From the NCBI GenBank assembly GCA_900491605.1, contig UESW01005087.1:309011-373010 (forward strand): a stretch of DNA of 64,000 bases. Reading direction: 5' to 3'. Made by a program: the position numbers and the translations under genes. The notes under the pieces are model-generated. The model was not told the origin of the DNA. It did no database searches and saw nothing but the letters and a program-made list of their open reading frames with translations. This document shows, one piece after another, positions 52,741 to 62,898 of this stretch (position 1 is its first letter; each line of letters begins with the position of its first letter). This stretch comes from Calamus simplicifolius (taxonomy: Eukaryota; Streptophyta; Magnoliopsida; Arecales; Arecaceae).

Positions 52741-53159
52741 GGATAGCTTGACGAGCACTACAGCACATGTACGGCTACATTTGTGTTCTTTTTCAGAATA
52801 GTGCTCTCAAAAAATCTGATTGGCTGTGGTTGGTACTGGTGCTTCACATGTCGTGACTGTTGGAGATAAGACCTGTCTTGCTTTTTGGTGCCGAAGTGGG
52901 TTGGGCACCATGTTTGAGCATGGTTCTGATGGGCTAGCAAGTTACCACTGGACTACTGCTAGACTGTCGATAGGCTGGGCTGTTTGGCTACCACTATGAT
53001 CGGTAGGCTATGCTGAATAACTAGGCTGCTACTGGACTGCCATTGAGGTTGGCAAGCTGGGCTGTTTGGCTGCCACTGTGGTCGGCAGGCTGAGCTGAAC
53101 TGAATGAACTGGGCTGAGTATAGCCTATATGGAAGGCTTTGTTATCCTCTTTATGACGA
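52741..53159 (-). promoter_or_regulatory. Group 2 intergenic region
   Basis: No gene. On the minus strand it follows ORF2. It contains 'CTGGGCTGTTTGGCTGCCACT'-like direct repeats (about 52,970-53,100) and the 'GAGCACTA' block (52,750-52,810) that corresponds to the 'GAGCACTGTTACGGG' block of group 1. The TATA box is missing because of the junction at 52,740. Confidence 0.6.
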
Positions 53160-54128
53160 TTATATGATGTCATAATCTTCATAAGGGTCTTGGGCAAATT
53201 GCATTGCTGGATCTAGTTGCGATGAGCCAATGTCCTCTTCATTATCCGAGTCTCCCAATTGGGATAATTCTTCTAGTAATTTTTTCTTTAATTCTTTTTT
53301 ATTGGGAGTTTTACCTGGAGATGGAGAGGCTGGACTTTTTTCTGGTTTTGGGAACTTTTGAAGAGTAATTAACCATAATCTGATATTACTTATTAATAAT
53401 TGTTCCCCTGACTAGAAGTTCTTCCACCATTTAATTCTGAACCTTCGTTCCAGTATGGGTGGATACTGATGGTCTAGACTTCTGCTGATAGCAAAGTCCC
53501 ATCCTAAGATCCAAGGGACTTAGAATTCTAGAGAACATGATGGACTTGTTTCCATAGGTTGTCGTTTTGAGATTGTCATGGAAATAAATCCATGCTTTCT
53601 GTGCTTCTTCTGGTAGTATTTCTTTGGTTAATCCAAAGTAGACCCACTAATTGTGGATCCAACTTGAGATTTTCTTGTTGAACTTCTGGCAGAAGCTGAA
53701 AAACCAACTGTGGTCTGTGGGCTTAAGGTAGAAGGCCTTAAACCATGCCTCTTGATAATCAAAATAATTATACTGAGGGGGCGAATATCTCTGGAAAAAG
53801 GTTCTGGCTTGATAAGGGTTCCTCATTCTTCTTTGGTGATGAATTTCAGGATCTTACATTTAGAATAGGCTATTGCCTCTGAATTGGGTGCTGGAGTATG
53901 AATTATTTCTGCAGAATCTGTATCTACTAAAATAAACTCATAGTACTCTTGGGTTTTCAAAGGAACTTGGTAGCCGTTTGACAAGTGGTACCGAACAATT
54001 TTTCCATTTACTAAAGGAAAGATTCTGGATAGTCTGGGAGTTTGTTGGTCACTTATTTCATCTTTCTCTAGGAGTTTTATTGTAAGGGAACAATTCTTGG
54101 GAATGTAAGGGTTGACTGGCTTGGCCAT
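53160..54128 (-). pseudogene. Group 2 ORF2 protein, N-terminally truncated
   Basis: Open from 54,128 to 53,823 (PKNCSLTIKLLEKDEISDQQ; EYYEFILVDTDSAEIIHTPA). The rest is readable with stops to 53,160-53,162: an aromatic core with 'WVYFGLTKEILP' (the WTHDW equivalent has a stop), 'WILGWDFAISRSLD', and an acidic tail that ends Tyr/Asp-rich like group 1. The Pro/Ser-rich N-terminus is absent and an MP segment is joined in its place. Conservation between groups supports ORF2 as a real gene. Confidence 0.75.
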
Positions 54129-54396
54129 TTTCTAATTTGATTGATAGGCTATGTTCTACCATTTTGATTCTATATTCTTCTAAGAAATCAAAACTTCCTA
54201 CTTTGTATATCTGATTATACTTGACTGTTGGAATTTTCTTATTTGTTATGTCTATTTCTATTTTTGATACTGATCTAGTCAACATATTAATGGTTTCTTC
54301 TGAATAAAAGTCTTGGTCTTGGGATTCATTGGCTTCTAAACTTTCTATCTCAATTGGTTTTCGAACTTTAGCTAATTTCTTAATTATTGTTTCCAT
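54121..54396 (-). pseudogene. Group 2 movement protein N-terminus, joined to ORF2
   Basis: METIIKKLAKVRKPIEIESL from 54,396, then 'NMLTRSVSKIEIDITNKKIP' and 'YKVGSFDFLEEYRIKMVEHS'. After 'LENGQ' the sequence jumps into ORF2 at a shared AATGGCCAAGCC, out of frame. Only one start module is present, unlike group 1 component A, which has two. Confidence 0.8.
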
Positions 54397-54693
54397 TGCT
54401 TTTTTAGGGTTAACGATGGATCTACAGCCAGGAACATTGTCAGGAACACTGCCGGTCTTACCTTACTGCCGATCTTATGCTTACCAACGGTCTCACGTTT
54501 ACCATCGATTCCTAAAAACCTAGTGGATAATTAAGAAGCCCGCTAACTAATGTTCTCAAACTAATTGGGATTTAAAGTTTGAAACTAATGTTTCTCAAGG
54601 ACTTGACTTTTATCAAAAGTAACTATTAATGTAACTATTTCTTAACCAAGAGGTTTCACGTCCGGCCATAGCTCATTACTCCCATGGGTCGTA

Positions 54694-54711
54694 GGTATAT
54701 TTGCATATACC
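54694..54711 (-). other. Leader stem-loop (group 2, minus copy)
   Basis: GGTATAT-GCAA-ATATACC: same 7-bp stem and GCAA loop as group 1, with paired changes at stem positions 2 and 6 relative to B copies. Confidence 0.8.
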
Positions 54712-54772
54712 CGCTCAGGAGGCGTGATACTATGTGGTTTAGAAATATGGTGTGTGTGTGGTGATCTAACAT

Positions 54773-54785
54773 GGTTCTGATACCA
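54773..54785 (-). other. Primer-binding site, one mismatch
   Basis: TGGTATCAGAACC on the minus strand, followed by ATGTTAGATC. Confidence 0.85.
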
Positions 54786-55330
54786 TTTGGGTGCGGAATG
54801 AGATGCAGGTAAATATTGAAAGAAAATTCCATAAAGGGCGCAGAGTGCGATGAACAGTAAAAATGAACAGTAAAATGAACAGTAAAAATGAATAGTTTTC
54901 AAAACACTGAAAAGAGAAGCTGCAAATCTTTTACTTAAAACTAAAAGTTTTTACAAAATTGAAAATAGTAAACTTACATAAACTGACTTTTTACAATCTG
55001 AAAACTTATTCTGAGAGTAGGCTGGTCCCTTCAAGGTGGTACAGGTCCTCATGGTCATCGAGGTATATGAGGCTCTGGGTGACTAGGTTCATGATCTCAT
55101 GGAAGAAAGGTTGGAGTTCTGGGTATAACAGGTACTGGGTGTCGATGAGGTCCATGAGGTTTATGAGTTCTAGGTAAGGTTATGAATGGCTAGGTTCATG
55201 GCTGAGAGTGAGAGTGGTTATGGTGGAGACTGGTTCAAGTGGAGACTGGTTCAGGTGGAGAGTGGTTATGGCTGAGAGCGAGAGTGATGGGTGGAGTGAG
55301 CGATGGGTTGGATGTGCCATGGTTAAGGGC

Positions 55331-55337
55331 TTTTATA
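55331..55337 (-). promoter_or_regulatory. TATA box (group 2)
   Basis: TATAAAA in CTCCTATAAAAGCCC on the minus strand, about 546 nt before the primer-binding site. Confidence 0.7.
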
Positions 55338-55617
55338 GGAGATGAAAGGCTGGAGCAATTATTGCTTTGGAGCAATTATTGAAGTAGGTTTGGGTAGGTT
55401 TGGTATACCGATTGGAGTAGCCTTGCTAGCCTAGTACAATGATTGGGGTAGGTTGGAATAGGTTTGGTACAATTATTAGGGTAGCATGATTGCTCAGGTA
55501 CAATGATTGAAGGAGGTGGATAGGTCTGGTGCAATTATTGGGGTAGCTTGGTACAATAATTGAAGGAGGTGGATAGGTCTGGTACAATGATTGAGTTGAC
55601 ATGGGACCGCATCCAAA

Positions 55618-55630
55618 TGGTATCAGAGCC
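55618..55630 (+). other. Primer-binding site, tRNA-Met(i)
   Basis: Perfect TGGTATCAGAGCC followed by ATGTTAGATCACC. Confidence 0.9.
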
Positions 55631-55691
55631 ATGTTAGATCACCATGCACACACCATAGTTCTAAACCACAGAGTATCACGCCTCCTGAGTG

Positions 55692-55708
55692 GGTATATGC
55701 AATATACC
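55692..55708 (+). other. Leader stem-loop (group 2, plus copy)
   Basis: GGTATAT-GCA-ATATACC, one loop base shorter than the minus copy. It is enclosed by TCACG and CGTGA arms. Confidence 0.75.
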
Positions 55709-56009
55709 TACGACCCATGAGTAATGAGATACGGCCGGACGTGAAACCTTTTGGTTAAGAAATAGTCACATTAATAGTTACTTTTGATAAAAGTCAAGTC
55801 CTTGAGAAACATTAGTTTCAAACTTTGAATCCCAATTAGTTTGAGAACATTAGTTAGCGGGCTTCTTAATTATCCACCAGGTTTTGAGGAATCGATGGTA
55901 AACGTGAGACCGTTGGTAAGCATAAGACCGTTGGTAAGCATAAGACCGGCAGTGAGGTAAGACCGGCAGTGTTCTCGGTTGTAGACCCATCGTTAACCCT
56001 AAAAAAGCA

Positions 56010-56300
56010 ATGGAAATAATAATTAAGAAATTAGCTAAAGTTTGAAAACCAATTGAGATAGAAAGTTTAGAAGCCAATGAATCCCAAGACCAAGGTACAA
56101 ATAGACATAACAAATAAGAAAATTCCAACAGTCAAGTATAATCAGATATACAAAGTAGGAAGTTTTAATTTCTTAGAAGAATATAGAATTAAAACTGTAG
56201 AACATAGCCTACCAATCAAATTAGAAAATGGCCAAGCCAGACTTTTTAGAAACGAAGATATCCAGTCTTCAAACACCATGTACAAATACATAGGCCGTGT
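56010..56300 (+). pseudogene. Group 2 movement protein N-terminus (plus copy)
   Basis: ATG 56,010 gives MEIIIKKLAKV, then TGA (CGA in the other copy). About 50 nt are deleted near 56,093 relative to the minus copy. Then 'IPTVKYNQIYKVGSFNFLEE' and 'LENGQARLFRNEDIQSSNT' read as normal MP. It breaks off at about 56,292, where the sequence inverts. Confidence 0.8.
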
Positions 56301-57022
56301 TAGGGTTAGATAGACTGGGCTTTGTCTGATTTGGAATAGTCTTAGGGCTAGGTGGTGACCATTTTTGGGTGGCTTGAGAATAACTTTGAGAAGATGATGC
56401 AAGGACTGAATACTGGTTTCTCAAAGGAGTAATGGTTTTAAGTGGTATGAGGGTCATTGGTTTAGCATAAGAAGCATTGGTCCTGGGCTTGTCTGACATT
56501 TTGTTCCTTAAGAAATTCTCTAGTCAGGAAGTCTGGTAGACTATTTTCTGTTCCTTTTAAAAAAAAAAATTTCAAAATCAAATACCGATAAAATCGCTTG
56601 CCATTAGGCAAAAATCTATTTTGAAACAAGGTTTTCAATATCTTTTTCTAAAATTTCTTTTGCGGATTTGCAATCGATTCTGAGAAGGAATTTTTTGAAA
56701 TATAAGTCTTCTTGAAATTTCTGAATACAAGAGACAATCGATAAAATTTCCTTTTTTATTGTGCTATAATTTTTCTGAGCGTTAGTCCAGATTCTTGAAT
56801 GATATCTAACTAGATTTTCTTTATTATTAATTTTTTGTTTAAGGATTCCCCCAAATCCTATATCTGAAGCATCTGTTTCAACTATGACTGATGCTGCTGG
56901 ATTTAGTAACTCTAGACAAGGAAGCCTTTTGACTAGAGTTTTAACTTTCTTAACAATATGTGTGTGTTCTTCTATCCAATTTGTCTTCTTTTTTCTAAGC
57001 TGGGCATACAAAGGTTGTAGGA
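56300..57022 (-). pseudogene. Group 2 RT end, RNase H and ORF2 start
   Basis: Open from 57,011: 'PAASVIVETDASDIGFGGIL', 'NYSTIKKEILSIVSCIQKFQ' and 'FLLRIDCKSAKEILEKDIEN' keep the catalytic Asp, Glu and Asp positions. 'ENSLPDFLTREFL' follows. The overlapping ORF2 start (MSDKPRTNASYAKPMTLIPL) is at 56,499. The 5' side is cut at 57,022 by the copia LTR inside the 'YAQLRKKK' to 'NI' boundary of RT. Confidence 0.85.
57018..57022. repeat. Putative target-site duplication, one side
   Basis: TAGGA directly before the LTR terminus. The partner would lie outside the window, so it cannot be confirmed here. Confidence 0.4.
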
Positions 57023-58543
57023 TGTTGGCCCAGATGGCAACCCAAGGGGGGTGAATTGGGTTCTTTTAAAAAACTTTAACTCTTTTGACAACTATTTGCT
57101 CAATATGAAAATGTGCAAATGTAAATAATGAAAGCTAAACACAAATGAAAAGAGTAGAGAGAGGCAAAAGCACTGCAAACACAAAGATTTTATAGTGGTT
57201 CGGTGTATCCAACACCTACGTCCACTCCCAAGCAGCACTTGGGTCCACACTATAATCCACTTGATTACAGTCGAGTTGTTTTACAAGCTCACAACTCAAA
57301 CTTATTGTTTTTCCGGGATCACAACGAACCCAGCTAGTTTTTTCGGGCTCACCAGCAGAAAACCCAAACCACAAGCTAACCTTAGCTTGTTCCGAGTATA
57401 CTATCTCCACTAATTCAATCCTCGATTGAATTAGCAAAAAACAATAGAAAATAGAGTTTGAAATACAAAACTGCTCCTCAAATGAGCAAATATTTAATTA
57501 AATAACAAAGGTAAGAAAAGCTTGTTTGAAGTGATTTTGATTTGTGCTTTTCTTCTTTTCTTCTTCTCCTTTGAAAGATTGAATCAAGCCTCAGTTCAGT
57601 TTCTTCACTGAAAATCGCAGTTGAGAAGTTGAAGAAATTTGGGGCTTTTTGAACTCCTTTTCACTTTGAAAATCTTCTGATTTTAAACTTTGGATGCTTC
57701 GGATTTCTCTTGAATCTCTCTTTAGTGAATGGGCGTGGACTCAGAGATTTCTCTCTTTCTTTTTCACTGGATATATCTCTCGATTTTTCTGATATTTTCT
57801 CTCTATTTTTTTGTTCTTTTGTTTTTCTTCTGTTCTCTTCTTCAAACGGATGAATCCCTCCTTTTATAGATCCATAGGTGAAATATAGCCATTGGAATGT
57901 ACCTAGATAGTTTGTCCATACAAAACATATAGCCGTTAGAAGTTAGGTAAAGAAAATATTACCGTTGGAGCTGATCTGTTTATTTTGAAAAATGTCCTTG
58001 ATAGGTTGGAGTTGGCTCCAGCTTTTCATGTGTCGGCTCCAAGTCGGGGTGTCCAAAAATAGTAATAAAAGATCGTTGAGGAGTCAACTCCGAAAAAGTT
58101 AAGTGTCGGCTTGACGCATTCGGGAGTCGGCTCCAGAATCTAAAGGTGTCGACTCTAATAATGTCCAAAAATAATGCTCTCTGTACTCAGGTTAGAGTCA
58201 GCTCCGCAACTTTCAGGTGTCGGCTCCCGAACTCCAGGTGTCGACTCCAGAAATTGATGCAAAAGGCACTTCTCTGTATCTCAGGTTGGAGTTGGCTCTG
58301 AAACTATAGGTGTCGACTCCGGACCGTGCCGAAATTCTAAAAAAAATTCTGATACGCTCTGGGGTCGGCTCTAAGTTCTGAACTTAAATAATTTCCATTA
58401 AAATTTGATTCAAAACTTATTTCCTTGTTCCTTTAGACTGATTAACCATTCTTAATGCCTGAAACACTTCTCAAATTTGTCAGAAACATAATGAATATAC
58501 TCATATCTTTTGTTAATCATCAAAATCAATAATTGGGTTAACA
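57023..58543 (-). repeat. 3' LTR of copia element
   Basis: 1,521 bp. On the minus strand it starts TGTTAACCC and ends GGGCCAACA, with TGTT...AACA termini. It has a polypurine tract just upstream. A TATA-like TATAAAAG lies at 57,861-57,868. It contains many copies of a GGTGTCGGCTCC-type motif between about 58,000 and 58,390. No genes. Confidence 0.88.
57861..57868 (-). promoter_or_regulatory. TATA-like box in copia LTR
   Basis: TATAAAAG on the minus strand followed by GAGGGATTC. Position within the LTR is compatible with the element promoter. Confidence 0.5.
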
Positions 58544-58560
58544 ATCTCCCCCTTTTTGAT
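58544..58560 (-). other. Polypurine tract of copia element
   Basis: ATCAAAAAGGGGGAGAT on the minus strand, directly adjoining the LTR start TGTTAACCC. Primes plus-strand synthesis. Confidence 0.88.
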
Positions 58561-59230
58561 GATGACAAAAACATTGAGTATATGCATGATTAAACAATGA
58601 AAGTTTCAAAGCAAATTTTAAGTTCTCATAGTTAAGCTCCCCTTGAATGAGATAGCTTCCCCTATGATACTCAAATTAACATCTTTTCTTCTTATCATTC
58701 ATGCAATTAAGTTCATTCAATGCTTGATACCAATTAATTAATGAAATTCATTCAATGTATATATATAATTATCTTCTCTCCCCCTTGTACATTTAATTAT
58801 AACTTTTATGCATATACAAATATCATTTACTTCTCTCCCTTTTTTTTATCAACAAAAAGGTTAAGAAGTTGCAAGTAGTATAGATCAATGCATTAAACAT
58901 AAGTGAATCAAAACTCAATTCAAGTCACTCAATATCAAAGTTCTAGGATAGCAAATATGATATTCATTAGAGTATCAAAACATATATCATAAATACTTTC
59001 ATACATCATTCAACTATAACAAAATGTTGCTTCCGTTACATCATAATCCTAAACATCGAATTCTAATTACATCAAAAGAAAAACTTCATTACATCAAAAA
59101 TTCAAACTGAATTTTAGTACAACACAAAGTGAATCAAACAACAAAAGGTAGAAACATCAAATTCTAAAACGTTTCTTGAGTTCTTCTAAGAGTTTTCCCA
59201 TTCCCTTACTTTGAACTCTGATACATTCAT
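58561..59230 (-). other. Copia 3' noncoding region
   Basis: AT-rich with no credible ORF between the extra ORF and the polypurine tract. I see no conserved motif apart from CT-rich runs near 58,780 and 58,836. Confidence 0.5.
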
Positions 59231-60552
59231 TTAACCTTCTATCAAAGAATGCAGATGCCACTGTGATTTCTCCTGTAATTCTGCATTGCATCTAGAATAA
59301 GTCTCAGAATCTCCTCCAATTTCTTTGAGTTCCTCAAATATATGCATGAGATCAGTCTTCAAAGCTTCTGAAGAAAATCCAAGAGTGGATTCAATCTTGC
59401 TCACTCTATCATCCAATGAATAGAATATTTCTCTCAAGCTCATAAGACTACTGTCTATCTCAGTCTTCATCTCTTCTTTATGAGTACTAAATAACTCTTT
59501 AAGTTGCTCTAACTGAACATTAGAAAAACCAACAGAAGGAATAGGCAATGGTACAGGTGCAGGAACTAGAGTAGGTGCCGATGGTGGTAATGATCTGCTA
59601 GGCTCTGGTGATGGATGCCTCACTGATGGACCTGCCCCTGATGGTGCAGTGGCTCCAATGTCAGCTGCTCTCTCATTCATATGACCTTTTCTTTTCCATC
59701 TGCCATCCACTTTCACGAATCCCATTCTATGCACTGTAGCCAAGCTATAATAATCAGTGTGCCTTAGGTTTTTAAATGGCTCATTCTTAGAAATAACAGC
59801 TCCTTGACTTTTGAATGCTATGGTCAGGACCATTCCATAAGGCAAGGTTGATCTTCTCTTGCTCCCAGCCTCAGCCATATACCATATCATCATTCCTGCT
59901 AGATTGATTGGCTGACCCATCAAAATACTGTCCATGATCATTATGTCTCATTCTGAGACATACTCAAACCTGCCAGTTTTAGGAAATAGGATCCTACCAC
60001 ATATATTATGTAACAGTCTAAGCTCAAGAGGCAACTGATTTGCCCTAACTTCCTCAAACTCGATGAAATCTCTACCCAACATCCTTGACAAGGCTCCTGC
60101 TCTATCACTGTGAATATTAGCAATCAATCCTACAACAGGGATTTCTAAAAGATTTCCTAAAATTTTGGATGTGAGATGGATTCTTCTTCCTTTAACCATA
60201 CTAACTAATCCTCCATCTCCTCTCGACAAATTGAAGTAAAATTCCTTGATTATAGCCGGATAAGTGGGTACATCTAAGGAATATACCATATCCCAACCGA
60301 GTTCCTTGATTTGTCTCCCAATAGCAAAACCCTCGGCTTTAAAAAATTTAAAATCCACCTTTCTTCCCATAGTAATGATTCGGCCGGCTAGGGTATCAAC
60401 TTGTGGTGAGGAGGGGCTAGGTATGGCACTGGGAGTGGATGCGGTTGAGCTGGAGGATGATTCCGGAGTGAGTTCACGTGCTGGACACCTTGCCGTTCAC
60501 TTTCCCATCGTTACTCTTCCTCCAAACAACGATCCTCTGCGCTTGGGTGCCA
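59231..60552 (-). pseudogene. Copia 3' ORF, plant-transposon-protein domain and coiled coil
   Basis: Starts MAPKRRGSLFGGRV (60,552), typical of this ORF type in plant retrotransposons. A one-base shift near 60,500 and a single TGA at 59,948-59,950 split it into 140 and 236 codons of the same frame. The N-terminal domain has 'WDMVYSLDVPTYPAIIKEFY' and 'GRRIHLTSKILGNLLEIP', resembling the 'putative plant transposon protein' domain. The C-terminal half is Pro-rich, then a predicted coiled coil (QLEQLKELFSTHKEEMKTEI). Sits between pol and LTR, where SIRE elements carry an env-like ORF. I see no signal peptide or membrane span. Confidence 0.7.
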
Positions 60553-61040
60553 TTGAGTGCTATGGAGAGGCTAATTTAAGAGATTTAGGGTTTTGGGAAA
60601 AGTTTGAGAGAGTTTGGAAGAGTTAGGAGTCGATTGAAATGAAAGAGGAGTCGGCTCCGCCCTAAATAGTTAACATGGGACCACTTGGAGTCGACTCCCG
60701 CAAAGCAAGGTGTCGGCTCCAGGTCGCTAATACAGTCAGCGCCTGAAGTGGAGTTAGCTCCGCTAAGACAGGTGTTGGCTCCAAGGTCTCAGACTGAGAG
60801 TGACACAGACGAGGTGTCAACTCCACTACTTGGGGTGTCAACTCCACTAACAGTTTCAAAAAAAAAAAAGAGTTTCAAAGATACGAAACTTGTCAAAAGA
60901 AAATCAATAAATTTGGATAAAATCTTTGGAATGTAGAGAATCAAATTGTTCAAATATCTAGATAAATTGTCCTTAGAATCATGAAACAATTTTCAAGAAA
61001 TTGATTGAATTCAGGATAGTCAATCTTAAGGGTTTCAAAA
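60553..61040 (-). other. Copia spacer between pol and 3' ORF, with GGAGTCGGCTCC repeats
   Basis: No gene. At 60,640-60,850 it holds about eight copies of a near-palindrome 'GG(A/T)GTCG(A/G)CTCC', the same motif that fills part of the LTR. An A-run lies at 60,859-60,870. Confidence 0.6.
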
Positions 61041-61600
61041 TCATTCCAATGGTTCACAAATCCCTAATTCTCCTCTAAGATAACAAAATCTCTCTTTACT
61101 CAAAGGTTTTGTAAATATATTAGCTAATTGTTCCTCAGTGCAAACATAATCAAGATAAATGTCATTATTAGCTACATGTTCTTTAATAAAATAATATCTA
61201 ATTTCAATGTACTTAGTTCTTGAATGTTGTATAGGATTTTTAGTTAAGTTTATTGCACTAGTGTTATCACATCTAATAGAAGTTTTATCAAGTGTTATGC
61301 CATAATCTTCAAGTTGTCGCTTAATCCAAAGGATTTGAGTACAGCAACTTTCAGCTGCAATATATTCAGCTTCAGCAGTAGATAATGCAACTGAATTTTG
61401 CTTTTTGCTAAACCAAGAGATTAAGTTACTTCCTAAAAATTGACATGCACCACTTGTACTCTTTCTATCTAATTTACAACCAGCATAATTAGAATCAGAA
61501 TAAGCAATTAAATTTACTGTTGAGTCTCTATAATACCATAATCCTACATTTTTAGTTCCACTTAAATATCTAAGTATTCTTTTCACAGCAATTAAGTGAG
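61041..61600 (-). pseudogene. Copia RNase H
   Basis: 181 open codons. 'AYSDSNYAGCKLDRKSTSGA' (first Asp), 'ALSTAEAEYIAAESCCTQIL' (Glu), 'IRCDNTSAINLTKNPIQHSR' (Asp) and 'IFTKPLSKERF' are the standard Ty1/copia RNase H landmarks. Ends with ELGICEPLE and a stop, the normal pol C-terminus. Confidence 0.92.
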
Positions 61601-62860
61601 ATTCTTTAGGTTCAGACTAAAATCTATCACATAGACAAACAATAAACATAATATCTGGTCTACTTGCTATTAAGTAAAGTAGAGATCCGATCATACCTCT
61701 ATAATGCTTTTAATCAACTTTCTTACCATCTTCATCTTTGTCTAATTTGCATGAAGGACTCATAGGTGTTCCAAGGGGTTTGATTGATTTCATTCCAAAC
61801 TTCTTGAGAATTTCCTTTGTGTACTTTGTTTGGTTAATGAAAATTCCCTCTTTACTTTGTTTGATTTGAAGTCTTAGGAAGAAATTGAGTTCTCCCATCA
61901 TGCTCATCTTGAATTCACCCTGCATTAACTTAGCAAATTATTAACACAAAAGATTATTAGTAGCACTGAATACAATATCATCTACATATATTTGTACTAC
62001 CAATAAATCTTTGTCTTTTCTTTTCAAAAATAAGGTTTTATCAACATTTTCTCTATAAAAATCATTTTCAATTAGAAATTTGCTTAACCTATCATACCAA
62101 GCTCTAGGTGCTTGTTTTAAACCATAAAGTGCTTTGTGTAATTTAAAAACATGATTTGAAATTCATGATCTTCAAAACCTGGTGATTGTTCAATAAAAAC
62201 TTCCTCATTTATGAAACCATTTAGAAATGCACTTTTAACATCCATTTGGAATAAATTGATGTTCATATGACAGACAAATGCAAGTAATCGTCTAATTGCT
62301 TCTAATCTAGCTAGTGCAAAAGTTTCATCAAAATCAATTCCTTCTTCTTGATTATATCCTTTTGCTACTAATCTAGCTTTATTTCTAACTACTATGCCAT
62401 TTTTATCTAATTTATTTCTAAATACCCATTTAGATCCTATAACCGACTGACCTTTAGGTCTATCAACTAAGGACCATACATTATTCCTAGTAAATTGATT
62501 CAATTCATCTTGCATAGCTAACATCCAATTACTATCTTTTTCGGCTTCTTCGATAGTTTTAGGTTCAATTTGAGATACAAATGTAAGATGATTATTGATA
62601 TTTTTCATTGATGATCTAGTTCTTACTCCTTGAGATGGATCACCTATGATTAAATCCTTAGGATGACCATAAGCATATCTCCAATCTCTAGGCAGATCTA
62701 CATCATTAAGAGTAGTATCAATAACATCAATCCTAGGAGAATCGTCATCTTTAGCTTCTTGTTTATGGTCTGAAGATACATCTATATTTAATTTTTCAAT
62801 ATCTCTTTCTAGCAACATTGTATCTTCCTCATCATCAATCTTTTCTGAACTTGATGCCAA
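61601..62860 (-). pseudogene. Copia reverse transcriptase
   Basis: The acidic linker, then 'MQDELNQFTRNNVWSLVDRP', 'SKWVFRNKLDKNGIVVRNKA' and 'QMDVKSAFLNGFINEEVFIE' are open in 62,860-62,117. After a frameshift the 'LYGLKQAPRAWYDRLSKFLI' block and catalytic YVDDIVF (about 61,975) are present, followed by stops. 'GMKSIKPLGTPMSPSCKLDK' is open in 61,925-61,710. Confidence 0.9.
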
Positions 62861-62898
62861 AGACTCATCAAAAACTACATGAATAGATTCTTCTACAA

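Larger units (their letters stand above)
54397..55330 (-). other. Group 2 leader (minus copy)
   Basis: From the TATA box at 55,331-55,337 to ORF1 at 54,396. Contains the primer-binding site, stem-loop and one 'CCGTTGGTAAGC' repeat region (54,480-54,510). No gene. Confidence 0.7.
55389..56009 (+). other. Group 2 leader (plus copy)
   Basis: TGGTACAATGATTGG repeat array, primer-binding site, stem-loop and two 18-nt 'CCGTTGGTAAGCATAAGA' repeats (55,909-55,944), ending at ATG 56,010. It is divergently oriented to the leader at 54,397-55,330. Confidence 0.75.
52511..57022. mobile_element. Group 2 endogenous pararetrovirus, rearranged pieces
   Basis: A second, clearly divergent virus of the same type: leader array (plus), promoter/ORF2/MP chimera/leader (minus), leader and MP start (plus), then RNase H and ORF2 start (minus). 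Proteins align with group 1 but with many replacements. The leader between primer-binding site and stem-loop is about 60 nt, against about 355 nt in group 1. The locus is cut by the copia element at 57,022. Confidence 0.78.

Noticed and set aside
53160..54396. The MP::ORF2 chimera as a third natural genome component
   Set aside because: Only one copy, out-of-frame junction at a short identity, and many stops. Kept as a finding about deletion, not as a component.
58561..59230. A gene in the AT-rich copia 3' noncoding region
   Set aside because: No ORF over 60 codons with plausible composition, and no homology by eye.
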